Assembly: GCA_005881995.1 (NCBI GenBank)
Contig: VBHV01000130.1
Location: 1 to 9,044 of the forward strand
Reading direction: 5' to 3'
DNA length: 9,044 nt
Origin: Chloroflexota bacterium
GTDB taxonomy: Bacteria > Chloroflexota > Ktedonobacteria > Ktedonobacterales > Ktedonobacteraceae
This document shows, piece by piece, positions 1 to 6,485 of this stretch. A program made the position numbers and the translations under genes. A model generated the notes under the pieces. It ran no database searches and was not told where the DNA came from. It saw only the letters and a program-made list of their open reading frames with translations. Every line of letters starts with the position of its first letter. The stretch's first letter is position 1.

Positions 1-4
1 AGTG

Positions 5-39
5 TCTGTTCGGGTAAGCCTCCGCTTTACCCGAACAGA
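5..39. repeat. Perfect 13-bp inverted repeat (hairpin)
   Basis: Bases 5-17 and 27-39 are exact reverse complements around a 9-base loop, with core arm TTCGGGTAA. No T-run follows on the + strand, so it does not look like a standard intrinsic terminator. It sits with two other palindromes ahead of the dcw cluster, so a REP-like dispersed intergenic repeat is the likelier reading. It may be the tail of an upstream intergenic region whose gene lies outside the window. Confidence 0.7.
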
Positions 40-45
40 TATCCA

Positions 46-62
46 GGGCGAGTGACTCGCCC
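46..62. repeat. 7-bp GC-rich hairpin
   Basis: GGGCGAG at 46-52 pairs perfectly with CTCGCCC at 56-62 around a TGA loop. It starts 6 bases after the preceding 13-bp palindrome, so the two form a tandem hairpin pair. Its structure (GC-rich arms, tiny loop) is like the palindrome at 121-148. I read it as part of a dispersed palindromic repeat; a role as an RNA-level element is possible but not shown. Confidence 0.55.
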
Positions 63-84
63 CACAATATGGTTCGAAAATAAG

Positions 85-90
85 TATACT
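85..90 (+). promoter_or_regulatory. Possible -10 element upstream of the dcw cluster
   Basis: TATACT matches the sigma-70 -10 consensus at 5 of 6 positions. It lies in the most AT-rich part of the leader (about 66-105) and is part of the 8-base palindrome AGTATACT. No convincing -35 lies 16-18 bases upstream: the bases there are CCACAA-like. It is therefore a candidate only. If real, the transcript would begin near 97 and its leader would contain the hairpin at 121-148. Confidence 0.3.
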
Positions 91-120
91 AGAAAATCTG
101 TTCTATGTCAAGTGGTATTG

Positions 121-148
121 GTAGGGACGCGATTGATCGCGTCCCTAC
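121..148. repeat. Palindromic repeat, copy 1
   Basis: Bases 121-133 and 136-148 are perfect 13-bp inverted arms around a TG loop (arm GTAGGGACGCGAT). Bases 124-149 recur at 424-449 with 24 of 26 bases identical, so this is a repeat family and not a lone hairpin. It ends at the Shine-Dalgarno sequence AAGGA (149-153) of the following ORF. In an mRNA the hairpin would sit immediately 5' of the ribosome site and could influence initiation or protect the 5' end; both roles are inference. Confidence 0.75.
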
Positions 149-160
149 AAGGATGACAGG

Positions 161-607
161 ATGACACGCGACAGCCGCCGACAATTGAATAACGGTAGAC
201 AGCAGAAGCCGCGCAGCCGCCTGGAACATTCCCTGCGTTCTCCCGCTCTGGAAGCGTTAGAGCAGCAGAGAAATGCGAGAGAGAACACGTCCAGAGGGTC
301 TAGCGCGTCATCGCGTCGACCAGCCAACGCCAGAGCCATGCGCTATGCGGCGGAAGAGCCGGTAGAGAACCTGGAACAGCACGCGGCCAGCCGTAAAAAG
401 CTGCCTCCTCTACGTCTAGATGGGGGACGCGATTTATCACGTCCCTACATCGCGCAGCGTGATGACGAGCAACAACATACAGGGATAACGGCTGGTTGGC
501 GATTACGGTCGCGCAAGAAGCAGGCAGAGGCGGACTTGCCTGCCGCCCCTGCGGTACAGGCAATGCCCGGCATCACCGAGGAAGAGGAGTCTCGGCTGGC
601 AGAGTAA
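161..607 (+). CDS. Hypothetical Arg-rich polar protein, in frame upstream of ftsW
   Basis: I do not recognise this 148-residue product. It is basic and polar over most of its length (many Arg, Gln, Ala, Ser), has no membrane segment or signal peptide, and turns acidic at the very end (EEEES). It looks intrinsically disordered and cytoplasmic. The ATG at 161 is supported by AAGGA at 149-153 with 7-base spacing. Its TAA (605-607) lies 3 bases before the ftsW ATG, and both ORFs are in the same frame, so it may be an ancestral N-terminal extension of FtsW that became separate, or a small partner protein whose translation is coupled to ftsW. Residues 88-96 are encoded by a second copy of the palindromic repeat found just upstream. 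A spurious ORF is possible, but the start signal and tight coupling argue for translation. Confidence 0.55.
   Translation: MTRDSRRQLNNGRQQKPRSRLEHSLRSPALEALEQQRNARENTSRGSSASSRRPANARAMRYAAEEPVENLEQHAASRKKLPPLRLDGGRDLSRPYIAQRDDEQQHTGITAGWRLRSRKKQAEADLPAAPAVQAMPGITEEEESRLAE
422..449. repeat. Palindromic repeat, copy 2, inside the leader ORF
   Basis: Bases 424-449 match 124-149 at 24 of 26 positions, differing at 435 and 439. Arms 424-433 and 436-445 still pair with one mismatch (430 against 439). It is read through in frame and encodes the peptide GGRDLSRPY. This shows that the element inserted into, or expanded within, a coding region that tolerates it. Confidence 0.7.
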
Positions 608-610
608 GAA

Positions 611-1795
611 ATGCGCCTGCCACGTCAGGCGGGCAAGATCGACTCGTGGCTGCTGGTAATTGCGCTGAGCTTACTCTGTATCGGCATAGTTATGGTCTAC
701 AGCGCCAGTTCGTTTCAGGCCGCGCGCTACCAGGGCGATGCCTCCTACTACTTTCAGCGCGAGATGATATGGATGATCCTAGGCATCGTCGCTATGCTGA
801 TTACCATGCGCATAGATTATCGGGTGTGGAGGCGTTATTCACTTGTCGGCATGGTCATTATCCTGCCATTGCTGGTTATTGTTCTGAAGTTCGGAACGAA
901 CGTGTATGGCGCATCGCGCTGGCTCACATTCGGCTCCTTCTTCTCATTTCAACCCAGCGAACTGACCAAGCTGGTGTTAGCCCTGTACATCGCCGACTGG
1001 CTGGCACGCAAAGGGAAGCAGGTGAGCACGTTCTTGTATGGCCTGACCCCCTTCGTCATCCTGGTTGGATTTATCCTGGGACTGGTGCTGCTAGAGAACG
1101 ACCTGGGAACGGCTATTATCATCGCCGGTTTCGCAACGGCCATGTTTTTCACGGCAGGGGCCAATATCGTGCAGTTTCTTCTGGCGCTAATCTGCGGCAG
1201 TTCGGTTTTCCTGCTGGAAGCATTCAAAGGCTATCGCTATTATCGTATCACCGGGTTTCTTGACCCTTTCAAGGATATTACGGGCATTAACTTGCAATTG
1301 TACCACGGGTTGCTCGCGTTGGGCTCAGGCGGATGGTTCGGTCTGGGGTTGGGAGCCAGCCGTGAAAAGACGGGCTATCTCCCGTTTCCATTTAGTGACT
1401 CCATCTTTCCGATTATCGGTGAAGAGCTGGGGTTCGCCGTATGCGCCTTGATCGTGCTGTTGTACCTGTTTCTAGCATTTCGTGGATTCCGACTGGCGCG
1501 GCGCACGCGTGATCTCTATGGCGCGCTGCTGGCGACAGGCATTACCACCTGGTTGGTGTTGCAAGCCATGATCAATATTGGAGCAAATACAGGTAGCATC
1601 CCCTATACCGGGGTACCGCTGCCACTTCTCAGCTTTGGTGGCTCATCACTGGTTGTCTCGTTGGCGGCTATCGGCGTACTCTTGAACATTTCGCGCTACA
1701 TCCAGGAACCGGAGTCGCCAGCTTTATCGCGGCAAACGATGACACTACGCAAAAAGCGCGTGGGAGCAGGCTATATCACATCATCACAAGGATAG
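611..1795 (+). CDS. ftsW: Septal peptidoglycan polymerase FtsW (SEDS family)
   Basis: This 394-residue protein is a SEDS glycosyltransferase, which polymerises lipid II into glycan strands at the septum, normally with a class B penicillin-binding protein (none is in this window). Its length and about ten hydrophobic segments fit the family. Visible family motifs are ASRWLTFGSF followed by QPSELTKL (101-121), ENDLGTAII (162-170), the loop FSDSIFPIIGEELG (261-274), whose Asp263 aligns with the Asp essential for SEDS polymerase activity, and the strongly conserved NIGANTGSIPYTGVPLPLL with SFGGSS (322-346). It could in principle be RodA, but its place in a dcw cluster beside murG, ftsQ, ftsA and ftsZ supports FtsW. 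The ATG at 611 has no strong Shine-Dalgarno (only AGAGTAAGAA) and follows the upstream TAA by 3 bases, which suggests translational reinitiation. The basic tail (379-383) is cytoplasmic. Confidence 0.93.
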   Translation: MRLPRQAGKIDSWLLVIALSLLCIGIVMVYSASSFQAARYQGDASYYFQREMIWMILGIVAMLITMRIDYRVWRRYSLVGMVIILPLLVIVLKFGTNVYGASRWLTFGSFFSFQPSELTKLVLALYIADWLARKGKQVSTFLYGLTPFVILVGFILGLVLLENDLGTAIIIAGFATAMFFTAGANIVQFLLALICGSSVFLLEAFKGYRYYRITGFLDPFKDITGINLQLYHGLLALGSGGWFGLGLGASREKTGYLPFPFSDSIFPIIGEELGFAVCALIVLLYLFLAFRGFRLARRTRDLYGALLATGITTWLVLQAMINIGANTGSIPYTGVPLPLLSFGGSSLVVSLAAIGVLLNISRYIQEPESPALSRQTMTLRKKRVGAGYITSSQG

Positions 1796-1797
1796 AT

Positions 1798-2928
1798 ATG
1801 CGAGTACTTGTTTCAGGCGGTGGCACCGGAGGCCATATTTACCCGGCCCTGGCAATTGCCACCCAGTTACGGACACAACATCAGGCCGAGATATTGTTTC
1901 TCGGCAGCGATGATGGTCTGGAAAACGAGATTGTTCCGGCGGCAGGCTTTCGCTTAGCCACCGTCAAAGCGGGTAAGTTGCGCCGCTATCTCTCGTTTAA
2001 GACCATCACAGGTGTCCTGCGAGTACCGCTTGGCATGATACAGGCGTTTCGAATCGTACGTAAGTTTCGACCAGATGCCGCTTTTACAAGCGGAGGTTAT
2101 GTCGCGGTTCCAGCAGCGCTGGCAACGCGACTGAATGGAGTACCATTGTTGCTGCACCAGCAGGATGTACCGCCGAACCTATCGAACAGGCTGGCTGCGC
2201 CGCTGGCGACACGCATCTCGGTGGCCTTCGCCGACTCGCTGCCCTATTTTCCGGCGCGCAAAACGCTGGTGCTGGGCAACCCGATACGGCAGTCCATGCT
2301 GGATGTGCGCGCCACTACCCCGCAGCAAGCGCGTACAACTCTGGGGTTTGACGCTGCAATACCGCTGCTGCTGGTGACCGGCGGTAGTCAAGGAGCGAGA
2401 CACCTGAACCAGGTAGTATGCCACGCACTCCCGCAACTCCTGGCAGTCAGCCAGGTGCTGCAGATCAGTGGCAAGGATTTGTATAACGAAACTCGTAGTC
2501 TGGCGAATAGTGTCCTGGCGGACCAGGACGAAGCATTACAGCAGCGCTATCGACTGGTACCTTATCTGAACGAGGAAATGCCGTTGGCAATGCAAGCAGC
2601 AGACCTGGTGCTATGTCGATCCGGGGCTTCGACTCTGACTGAGCTGGCAATCTTAAGCAAACCGAGCATTCTGGTTCCACTGCCACCAGCCATCGGGAGT
2701 TCGCCCCAGGAAGCCAATGCAGCCATGTTCGGGCGCAAACAGGCTGCAATAGTTATTCTAAATGATGATTTGAAACCTGAAATACTCGTAGAGCGTGTAA
2801 AGTACATTCTTACTTCTTCTACACTATTAGAAGCAATGGCGCAAGCAGTAAGCGAATTTGCAAAGCCAGAGGCGACGCAAAACATTACAAAGGAAATTGT
2901 CAAAATCGCGAAAAGGAAAGCCGTATGA
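1798..2928 (+). CDS. murG: UDP-GlcNAc:lipid I N-acetylglucosaminyltransferase MurG
   Basis: MurG adds GlcNAc to lipid I to make lipid II on the cytoplasmic face of the membrane. The 376 residues fit the GT-B fold family (GT28). The N-terminal glycine-rich acceptor-side loop is GGGTGGHIYPAL (7-18), followed by TSGGYVAVP (98-105). The C-terminal donor domain has GGSQGA (195-200), RSGASTLTE (274-282) and PQEANA (303-308), which bind UDP-GlcNAc. Two motifs differ from the textbook form: HQQD (120-123) replaces HEQN, and SSPQ replaces the usual HQ ahead of the NA dipeptide. Similar variants occur, to my recollection, in some non-proteobacterial MurG proteins, so I do not read them as inactivating. 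AAGGA at 1788-1792 lies 5 bases before the ATG, 2 bases after the ftsW stop. The last 60 codons are visibly more AT-rich than the rest. The 3' end overlaps murB as ATGA. Confidence 0.95.
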   Translation: MRVLVSGGGTGGHIYPALAIATQLRTQHQAEILFLGSDDGLENEIVPAAGFRLATVKAGKLRRYLSFKTITGVLRVPLGMIQAFRIVRKFRPDAAFTSGGYVAVPAALATRLNGVPLLLHQQDVPPNLSNRLAAPLATRISVAFADSLPYFPARKTLVLGNPIRQSMLDVRATTPQQARTTLGFDAAIPLLLVTGGSQGARHLNQVVCHALPQLLAVSQVLQISGKDLYNETRSLANSVLADQDEALQQRYRLVPYLNEEMPLAMQAADLVLCRSGASTLTELAILSKPSILVPLPPAIGSSPQEANAAMFGRKQAAIVILNDDLKPEILVERVKYILTSSTLLEAMAQAVSEFAKPEATQNITKEIVKIAKRKAV

Positions 2929-3962
2929 CGTTCGACATCGAGGCCGTGTTCGCAGAGCTACAATTGCATTTCCAGGGGAGCGTGCGACGCAACGAATCCC
3001 TGGCGCGCCATTGCACCTTTGGCGTTGGCGGCCCCGCGGACATCTGGGTTTCAGTCGAAAAGCCGCAGGATCTGACAGAACTGGTACGCCTGTGCGCGGA
3101 GCGCGCATGGCCTCTGCTGGTGGTCGGCAATGGCACCAACGTTCTGTACGCCGACGCGGGCGTGCGCGGCATCGTGGCCCGCATTGCCCTCGACCATTAC
3201 AGCATTCAGGATCATGGAGACGGCACAGCCCTACTGATCGCTGAAGCCGGCACTAGCTGGCCGCGCCTGTTGAATGAACTGGCGGTGCAGGGCTGGGGTG
3301 GTCTTGAATTTGGGCCTGGCATTCCTGGCACCCTCGGCGGAGGCGTCATCTCGAACGCGGGTGCGCACAATAGCGAGCTGAGTGAAGTGCTGGCCTGGGT
3401 TGAAGTAGTAGATGCGCGCGGCAGTTCGCTGCACCAAACGGGCATTACCGTCCCAATGGTGCGGCGCTATATGCATGATGAAATAGACCTGGGTTATCGT
3501 CAAAGTCGCTTTCGTGCAGGCCGGCACATCACATTTGATGCGCACGGATATCCTATCGTGCCGCCACGTAGACTGATTGAGCCAGCCGAAATTATCGTCC
3601 AGTTGGGCGTGCGGCTGCACCGCGAAAGTCCTGAGCGGCTCAAAGCGATTATCGAAGATCATAAACAACACCGGAAGAGAACACAGCCGCCGCAGAAGAG
3701 CGCAGGTTCGGTTTTCAAAAACCCGGCAGGCGATTTCGCTGGACGCCTGATCGATCAGGCCGGGATGAAGGGAACCATACATGGCAAAGCGCAAATCTCG
3801 CAGCGCCATGCGAACTTTATCGTCAATCTGGGCGGTGCCAGTGCAGCCGACGTGATCGCGCTGATAGTAGAAGCTCGCAAGCGAGTTCTCGACCAGTTCG
3901 GGGTGGAATTGGAGCTAGAGGTCGAACTGCGCGGCGAATGGGGAACAGGAACACCATTATGA
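2925..3962 (+). CDS. murB: UDP-N-acetylenolpyruvoylglucosamine reductase MurB
   Basis: MurB is the cytoplasmic FAD enzyme that uses NADPH to reduce UDP-GlcNAc-enolpyruvate to UDP-MurNAc, the second committed step of peptidoglycan synthesis. The 345 residues show the FAD-binding loop GNGTN (68-72), GLEFGPGIPGTLGG (126-139) with NAGAH (144-148), the substrate-binding YR.S motif (191-194), and SAGSVFKNP (259-267), whose second Ser is at the position of the catalytic proton donor. The C-terminal LELEVELRG supplies the catalytic Glu, probably Glu332. The overall length and the YR.S motif fit the shorter, Gram-positive-like MurB better than the E. coli form, though residues 196-217 look like a small family-variable insertion. 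The ATG at 2925 overlaps the murG stop (ATGA) and has AAGGA at 2913-2917 with 7-base spacing, so translation is coupled. murC, which often precedes murB in this cluster type, is absent here. Confidence 0.95.
   Translation: MTFDIEAVFAELQLHFQGSVRRNESLARHCTFGVGGPADIWVSVEKPQDLTELVRLCAERAWPLLVVGNGTNVLYADAGVRGIVARIALDHYSIQDHGDGTALLIAEAGTSWPRLLNELAVQGWGGLEFGPGIPGTLGGGVISNAGAHNSELSEVLAWVEVVDARGSSLHQTGITVPMVRRYMHDEIDLGYRQSRFRAGRHITFDAHGYPIVPPRRLIEPAEIIVQLGVRLHRESPERLKAIIEDHKQHRKRTQPPQKSAGSVFKNPAGDFAGRLIDQAGMKGTIHGKAQISQRHANFIVNLGGASAADVIALIVEARKRVLDQFGVELELEVELRGEWGTGTPL
3947..3961 (+). promoter_or_regulatory. Ribosome binding site and ATGA overlap fixing the ftsQ start
   Basis: AGGA at 3947-3950 lies 8 bases before the ATG at 3959, and this ATG overlaps the murB TGA as ATGA, the same arrangement as at the murG-murB junction. 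The alternative in-frame ATG at 3938 has only weak purines upstream and would overlap murB by 25 bases. I therefore place the ftsQ start at 3959, which gives 387 instead of 394 residues. Confidence 0.65.
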
Positions 3963-5122
3963 ACCAAAAGCATCAAAGAATGCCTGAGCAAATCGCTTTC
4001 GAATATAGGGACCGGACACAACCATCATCGACTGTCTCTCCTCATAGAGAGGCTGATATGAGAACGGGTGGAAGACGTTTGAGCCATATCAATAGATATA
4101 ATGCGCCGGATGCTCGCCAGCGCAACGTCCACACGCCAGAGGTCATGGCGCAGCCAATGACCTGGTCCGAGCGGCAGGCGCGTTATCGCCGACCACCAGC
4201 GCAATCGCGCGGTGGGAACAGGCTGGTCAAGCGCACACTTGCGCATACGGGGGTACCTGCCCCCGAGGGACAGGTACGTATCGTCCGCCCGCTCCCGCAG
4301 TCGCCTATGCGTTCAGCGGTACCGGTGCGCAGTGGGCGGCGTGTGCGTAAAGCGGGCTTCTGGCGACGCTTCCTGGGAATGTTTGCGGTGCTTGTGCTGG
4401 CTATCGTGGCCATCAGTTTTGCCCTGTTCAGTCCAAATTTTCATGTGCGACAGGTGACAGTGGCGGGAAGCGCCAATCCAACGCTGGTACATAGCATTCA
4501 AACGATGGGCATGCAGGGCCAGAACATCTTTCTGATCGATATCGCCAGTCTGACAGCGCGTATCGATGCGCAGCCGATGGTAGACTCGGCCAGTATCGAG
4601 AAACAATGGCCCGATCAGCTGACCGTCACCGTTGTCGAGCGTTTGCCCATTCTACTGTGGCAGGCGCAGAACAAAACGTTTAGCGTAGATAGCCATGGCG
4701 TCATCATCGGCCTTGCCAGCGATACCGTTGGCGCTACGCATTTGATGACCGTTGTAGATACGCGCAGTAAGGCACTCATACAGAGCCTACAGCCGGGAGC
4801 GCACCTGAACGCGGGGGATGTGACATTCGCGCTCCAGGTGTTCGAGCGCCTGCCGCAAGTGGCGGGCGTTACTACCTTTACACTGCGCTATGGCCCGGTA
4901 ACTTCTGGGGGAGGTTCGTCGTCTAACGGCAATGGGTCTTTTATCGTTGCAAGTCCGCAGGGCTGGATCGCCTACCTGGGAGGTGCGGACGACACTAATC
5001 CGCTGGACAATCGACTGATTGAGCTCCAGCAGATTTTGAGTAGGGCGCAGCAGCAACAACTGAACCTGGCAACCATTGACCTGCGCTTCGCTCTGCACCC
5101 TGTCTTTACTGTTAAACCGTAG
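3959..5122 (+). CDS. ftsQ: Cell division protein FtsQ/DivIB with a long cytoplasmic extension
   Basis: FtsQ (DivIB) is a bitopic divisome protein that links early and late division proteins, with FtsB- and FtsL-type partners. The 387 residues divide into a long basic, Pro/Arg/Gln-rich cytoplasmic region (1-137), one membrane helix (about 138-157, after the positive cluster RRVRKAGFWRR), a POTRA domain (about 161-231, starting FHVRQVTVAG and ending with VVERLPILLW), and a beta domain to the C-terminus (VDSHGVII at 243-250). This domain order defines the family. The cytoplasmic region is much longer than the roughly 25 residues of E. coli FtsQ; long basic N-termini are known in some Gram-positive and actinobacterial homologues. 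Residues 99-106 are encoded by a palindrome resembling a dispersed repeat, and 316-327 form a Gly/Ser/Asn-rich loop. Start and coupling to murB are as described for the site at 3947-3961. Confidence 0.9.
   Translation: MNQKHQRMPEQIAFEYRDRTQPSSTVSPHREADMRTGGRRLSHINRYNAPDARQRNVHTPEVMAQPMTWSERQARYRRPPAQSRGGNRLVKRTLAHTGVPAPEGQVRIVRPLPQSPMRSAVPVRSGRRVRKAGFWRRFLGMFAVLVLAIVAISFALFSPNFHVRQVTVAGSANPTLVHSIQTMGMQGQNIFLIDIASLTARIDAQPMVDSASIEKQWPDQLTVTVVERLPILLWQAQNKTFSVDSHGVIIGLASDTVGATHLMTVVDTRSKALIQSLQPGAHLNAGDVTFALQVFERLPQVAGVTTFTLRYGPVTSGGGSSSNGNGSFIVASPQGWIAYLGGADDTNPLDNRLIELQQILSRAQQQQLNLATIDLRFALHPVFTVKP
4253..4277. repeat. Palindromic repeat-like hairpin inside ftsQ
   Basis: GTACCTG (4253-4259) pairs with CAGGTAC (4271-4277). 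Three further C-G pairs (4261-4263 with 4267-4269) continue the stem after one mismatch. The preceding run of G and the GGGGGTAC start (4249-4256) are shared with the hairpin in the ftsQ-ftsA gap (5181-5188), which suggests one repeat family. It encodes VPAPEGQV in the disordered part of FtsQ. Confidence 0.5.
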
Positions 5123-5132
5123 TTATGTCTTT

Positions 5133-5156
5133 GTAGGGGCGAAAGTCTTGCGCCCA
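5133..5156. repeat. REP-like hairpin A in the ftsQ-ftsA gap
   Basis: GGGCGAAAG (5137-5145) pairs with CTTGCGCCC (5147-5155) with one mismatch (5142 against 5150). The 5' edge GTAGGG is the same as in the palindromic repeat at 121-148, so the two may be related. It begins about 10 bases after the ftsQ stop. There is no T-run, so termination is not expected; effects on mRNA stability or processing are possible. Confidence 0.5.
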
Positions 5157-5180
5157 TAGCATAAGAACGTATCGTAGTGC

Positions 5181-5203
5181 GGGGGTACTTCGAGGAGTAC
5201 CCA
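5181..5203. repeat. REP-like hairpin B in the ftsQ-ftsA gap
   Basis: GGGTACT (5183-5189) pairs perfectly with AGTACCC (5196-5202) around a 6-base loop. It lies 13 bases before the ftsA Shine-Dalgarno sequence and shares its GGGGGTAC start with the hairpin inside ftsQ. Together with hairpin A it occupies much of the 107-base gap, the only sizeable gap in the cluster. Confidence 0.55.
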
Positions 5204-5229
5204 TACAACCTCCCTAAGGAGCGTTTATC

Positions 5230-6462
5230 GTGCAAGAGCGGGTGATAGCTAGTATCGACGTTGGAACAACAAAAATCTGCGTACTCGTCGGCGTCCTGGA
5301 ACGCGACGGGAAGCTGAATATTGTTGGCGTTGGCACCTGCCCTTCACAGGGGTTGCGCCGCGGGGTGGTGGTGAACATCGAAGAAACGGTCACTTCCATT
5401 GCAGCGGCGCTTGATCGGGCAGAACGCCTTTCTGGAAAAACCATTACTACCGCGTATGTTGGCATTGCGGGCAGCCATATCGATTCGGAAAATAGCAAAG
5501 GGTTTGTCGCCATCTCACCCAGTCACCGCGACATTGTGCAGAACGACATCAGCCGCGCCATAGAAGTGGCGCGCGCCATCGCTATTCCCGCGAACCGTGA
5601 GGTCATTCATGTCATCCCACGCGGCTATGTGGTTGATGGGCAGGAGGGCATTAAGAACCCTATCGGGATGTCCGGTTTCCGCCTGGAAGTGGAGACGCAT
5701 ATCATTACAGGTGCAGTATCGTCTATTCACAATTTGATTAAGTGCGTTCATAAGGCGCGCGTCGAAATTGAAGACCTCGTCCTGGAGCCGTTGGCCTCGA
5801 GTGAGGCGGTGCTGGAGGATGGGGAAACCGATCTGGGCGTCGCGCTGGTAGACATCGGTGGCGGCACCACCGACATCGCTATCTTTACCGACGGCGCCAT
5901 CTGGCAAACAGTTATTTTGCCCATCGGCGGACATCTAATTACCAGCGATATCGCCATCGGCCTGCGCTTGCCGATCCCGGTAGCGGAGGAACTCAAAGTC
6001 ACCTACGGTCATTGTAACCCGGACACCATCGCGGATGATGACATGATCGACCTGTCGCATTACATGCCTGATTGCAATGACCTTGTGCCGCGCAAACTGC
6101 TCGCCGAAATCATCCAGGCGCGAGTGGAAGAGCTGTTTGAGATGGTACACGAGGAGATCAAGAAATCCGGCTATGATGGGTTGCTCCCGGCTGGCCTGGT
6201 GGTAACCGGTGGCACTGCCGAACTGCCCGGCATCCTGGATGCAGCGGGACAGACTCTTGATCTGCCGGCCCGCATCGGCTCACCGTTGGGCTTGCACGGT
6301 CTGGCTGACTCGATCAGCCACCCGGCCTACGCCACATCCGTAGGGCTTTTGCTGTGGGGATTGCGCCATACCTCACAATTTTCTGAGGAGGATGAAGAAG
6401 AGCTATCCGGCGGAGATATGCTCTCCCGCCTGGGTCGCTGGTTCCGCGCGTTTATACCATAA
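5230..6462 (+). CDS. ftsA: Cell division protein FtsA, actin-like membrane anchor of FtsZ
   Basis: FtsA is an ATP-binding, actin-like protein that tethers FtsZ filaments to the membrane and recruits later divisome proteins. The 410 residues show phosphate-1 motif DVGTTKICV (10-18), the FtsA-specific 1C subdomain region (about 85-165), phosphate-2 motif VDIGGGTTDIAIF (207-219) and the adenosine motif VVTGGTAELPGI (324-335). After an acidic linker (EEDEEE, 386-391) the protein ends in DMLSRLGRWFRAFIP, an amphipathic helix with Trp/Phe and Arg faces that fits the membrane-targeting sequence. The start is GTG at 5230, chosen because AAGGAG (5216-5221) lies 8 bases upstream and the family N-terminus begins right there. 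It is followed by ftsZ after 23 bases. It may be transcribed from upstream or from a local promoter; none is convincing. Confidence 0.95.
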   Translation: MQERVIASIDVGTTKICVLVGVLERDGKLNIVGVGTCPSQGLRRGVVVNIEETVTSIAAALDRAERLSGKTITTAYVGIAGSHIDSENSKGFVAISPSHRDIVQNDISRAIEVARAIAIPANREVIHVIPRGYVVDGQEGIKNPIGMSGFRLEVETHIITGAVSSIHNLIKCVHKARVEIEDLVLEPLASSEAVLEDGETDLGVALVDIGGGTTDIAIFTDGAIWQTVILPIGGHLITSDIAIGLRLPIPVAEELKVTYGHCNPDTIADDDMIDLSHYMPDCNDLVPRKLLAEIIQARVEELFEMVHEEIKKSGYDGLLPAGLVVTGGTAELPGILDAAGQTLDLPARIGSPLGLHGLADSISHPAYATSVGLLLWGLRHTSQFSEEDEEELSGGDMLSRLGRWFRAFIP

Positions 6463-6485
6463 GAGTGTTTTAAGGAGGCCACACC

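Noticed and set aside
496..1263. 255-residue ORF overlapping the leader ORF and ftsW in another frame
   Set aside because: It overlaps the well-supported ftsW membrane-protein frame, and its own translation is Arg/His-rich without motifs.
3938..3958. Upstream ATG at 3938 as the ftsQ start
   Set aside because: It lacks a convincing Shine-Dalgarno and overlaps murB by 25 bases, whereas ATG 3959 has AGGA at 8 bases and the ATGA overlap used elsewhere in the cluster.
5148..5175. TTGCGC with TATCGT at 16-base spacing as a promoter for ftsA
   Set aside because: The match is only 3 and 4 of 6, and the -35 lies inside hairpin A, so it could easily be chance.
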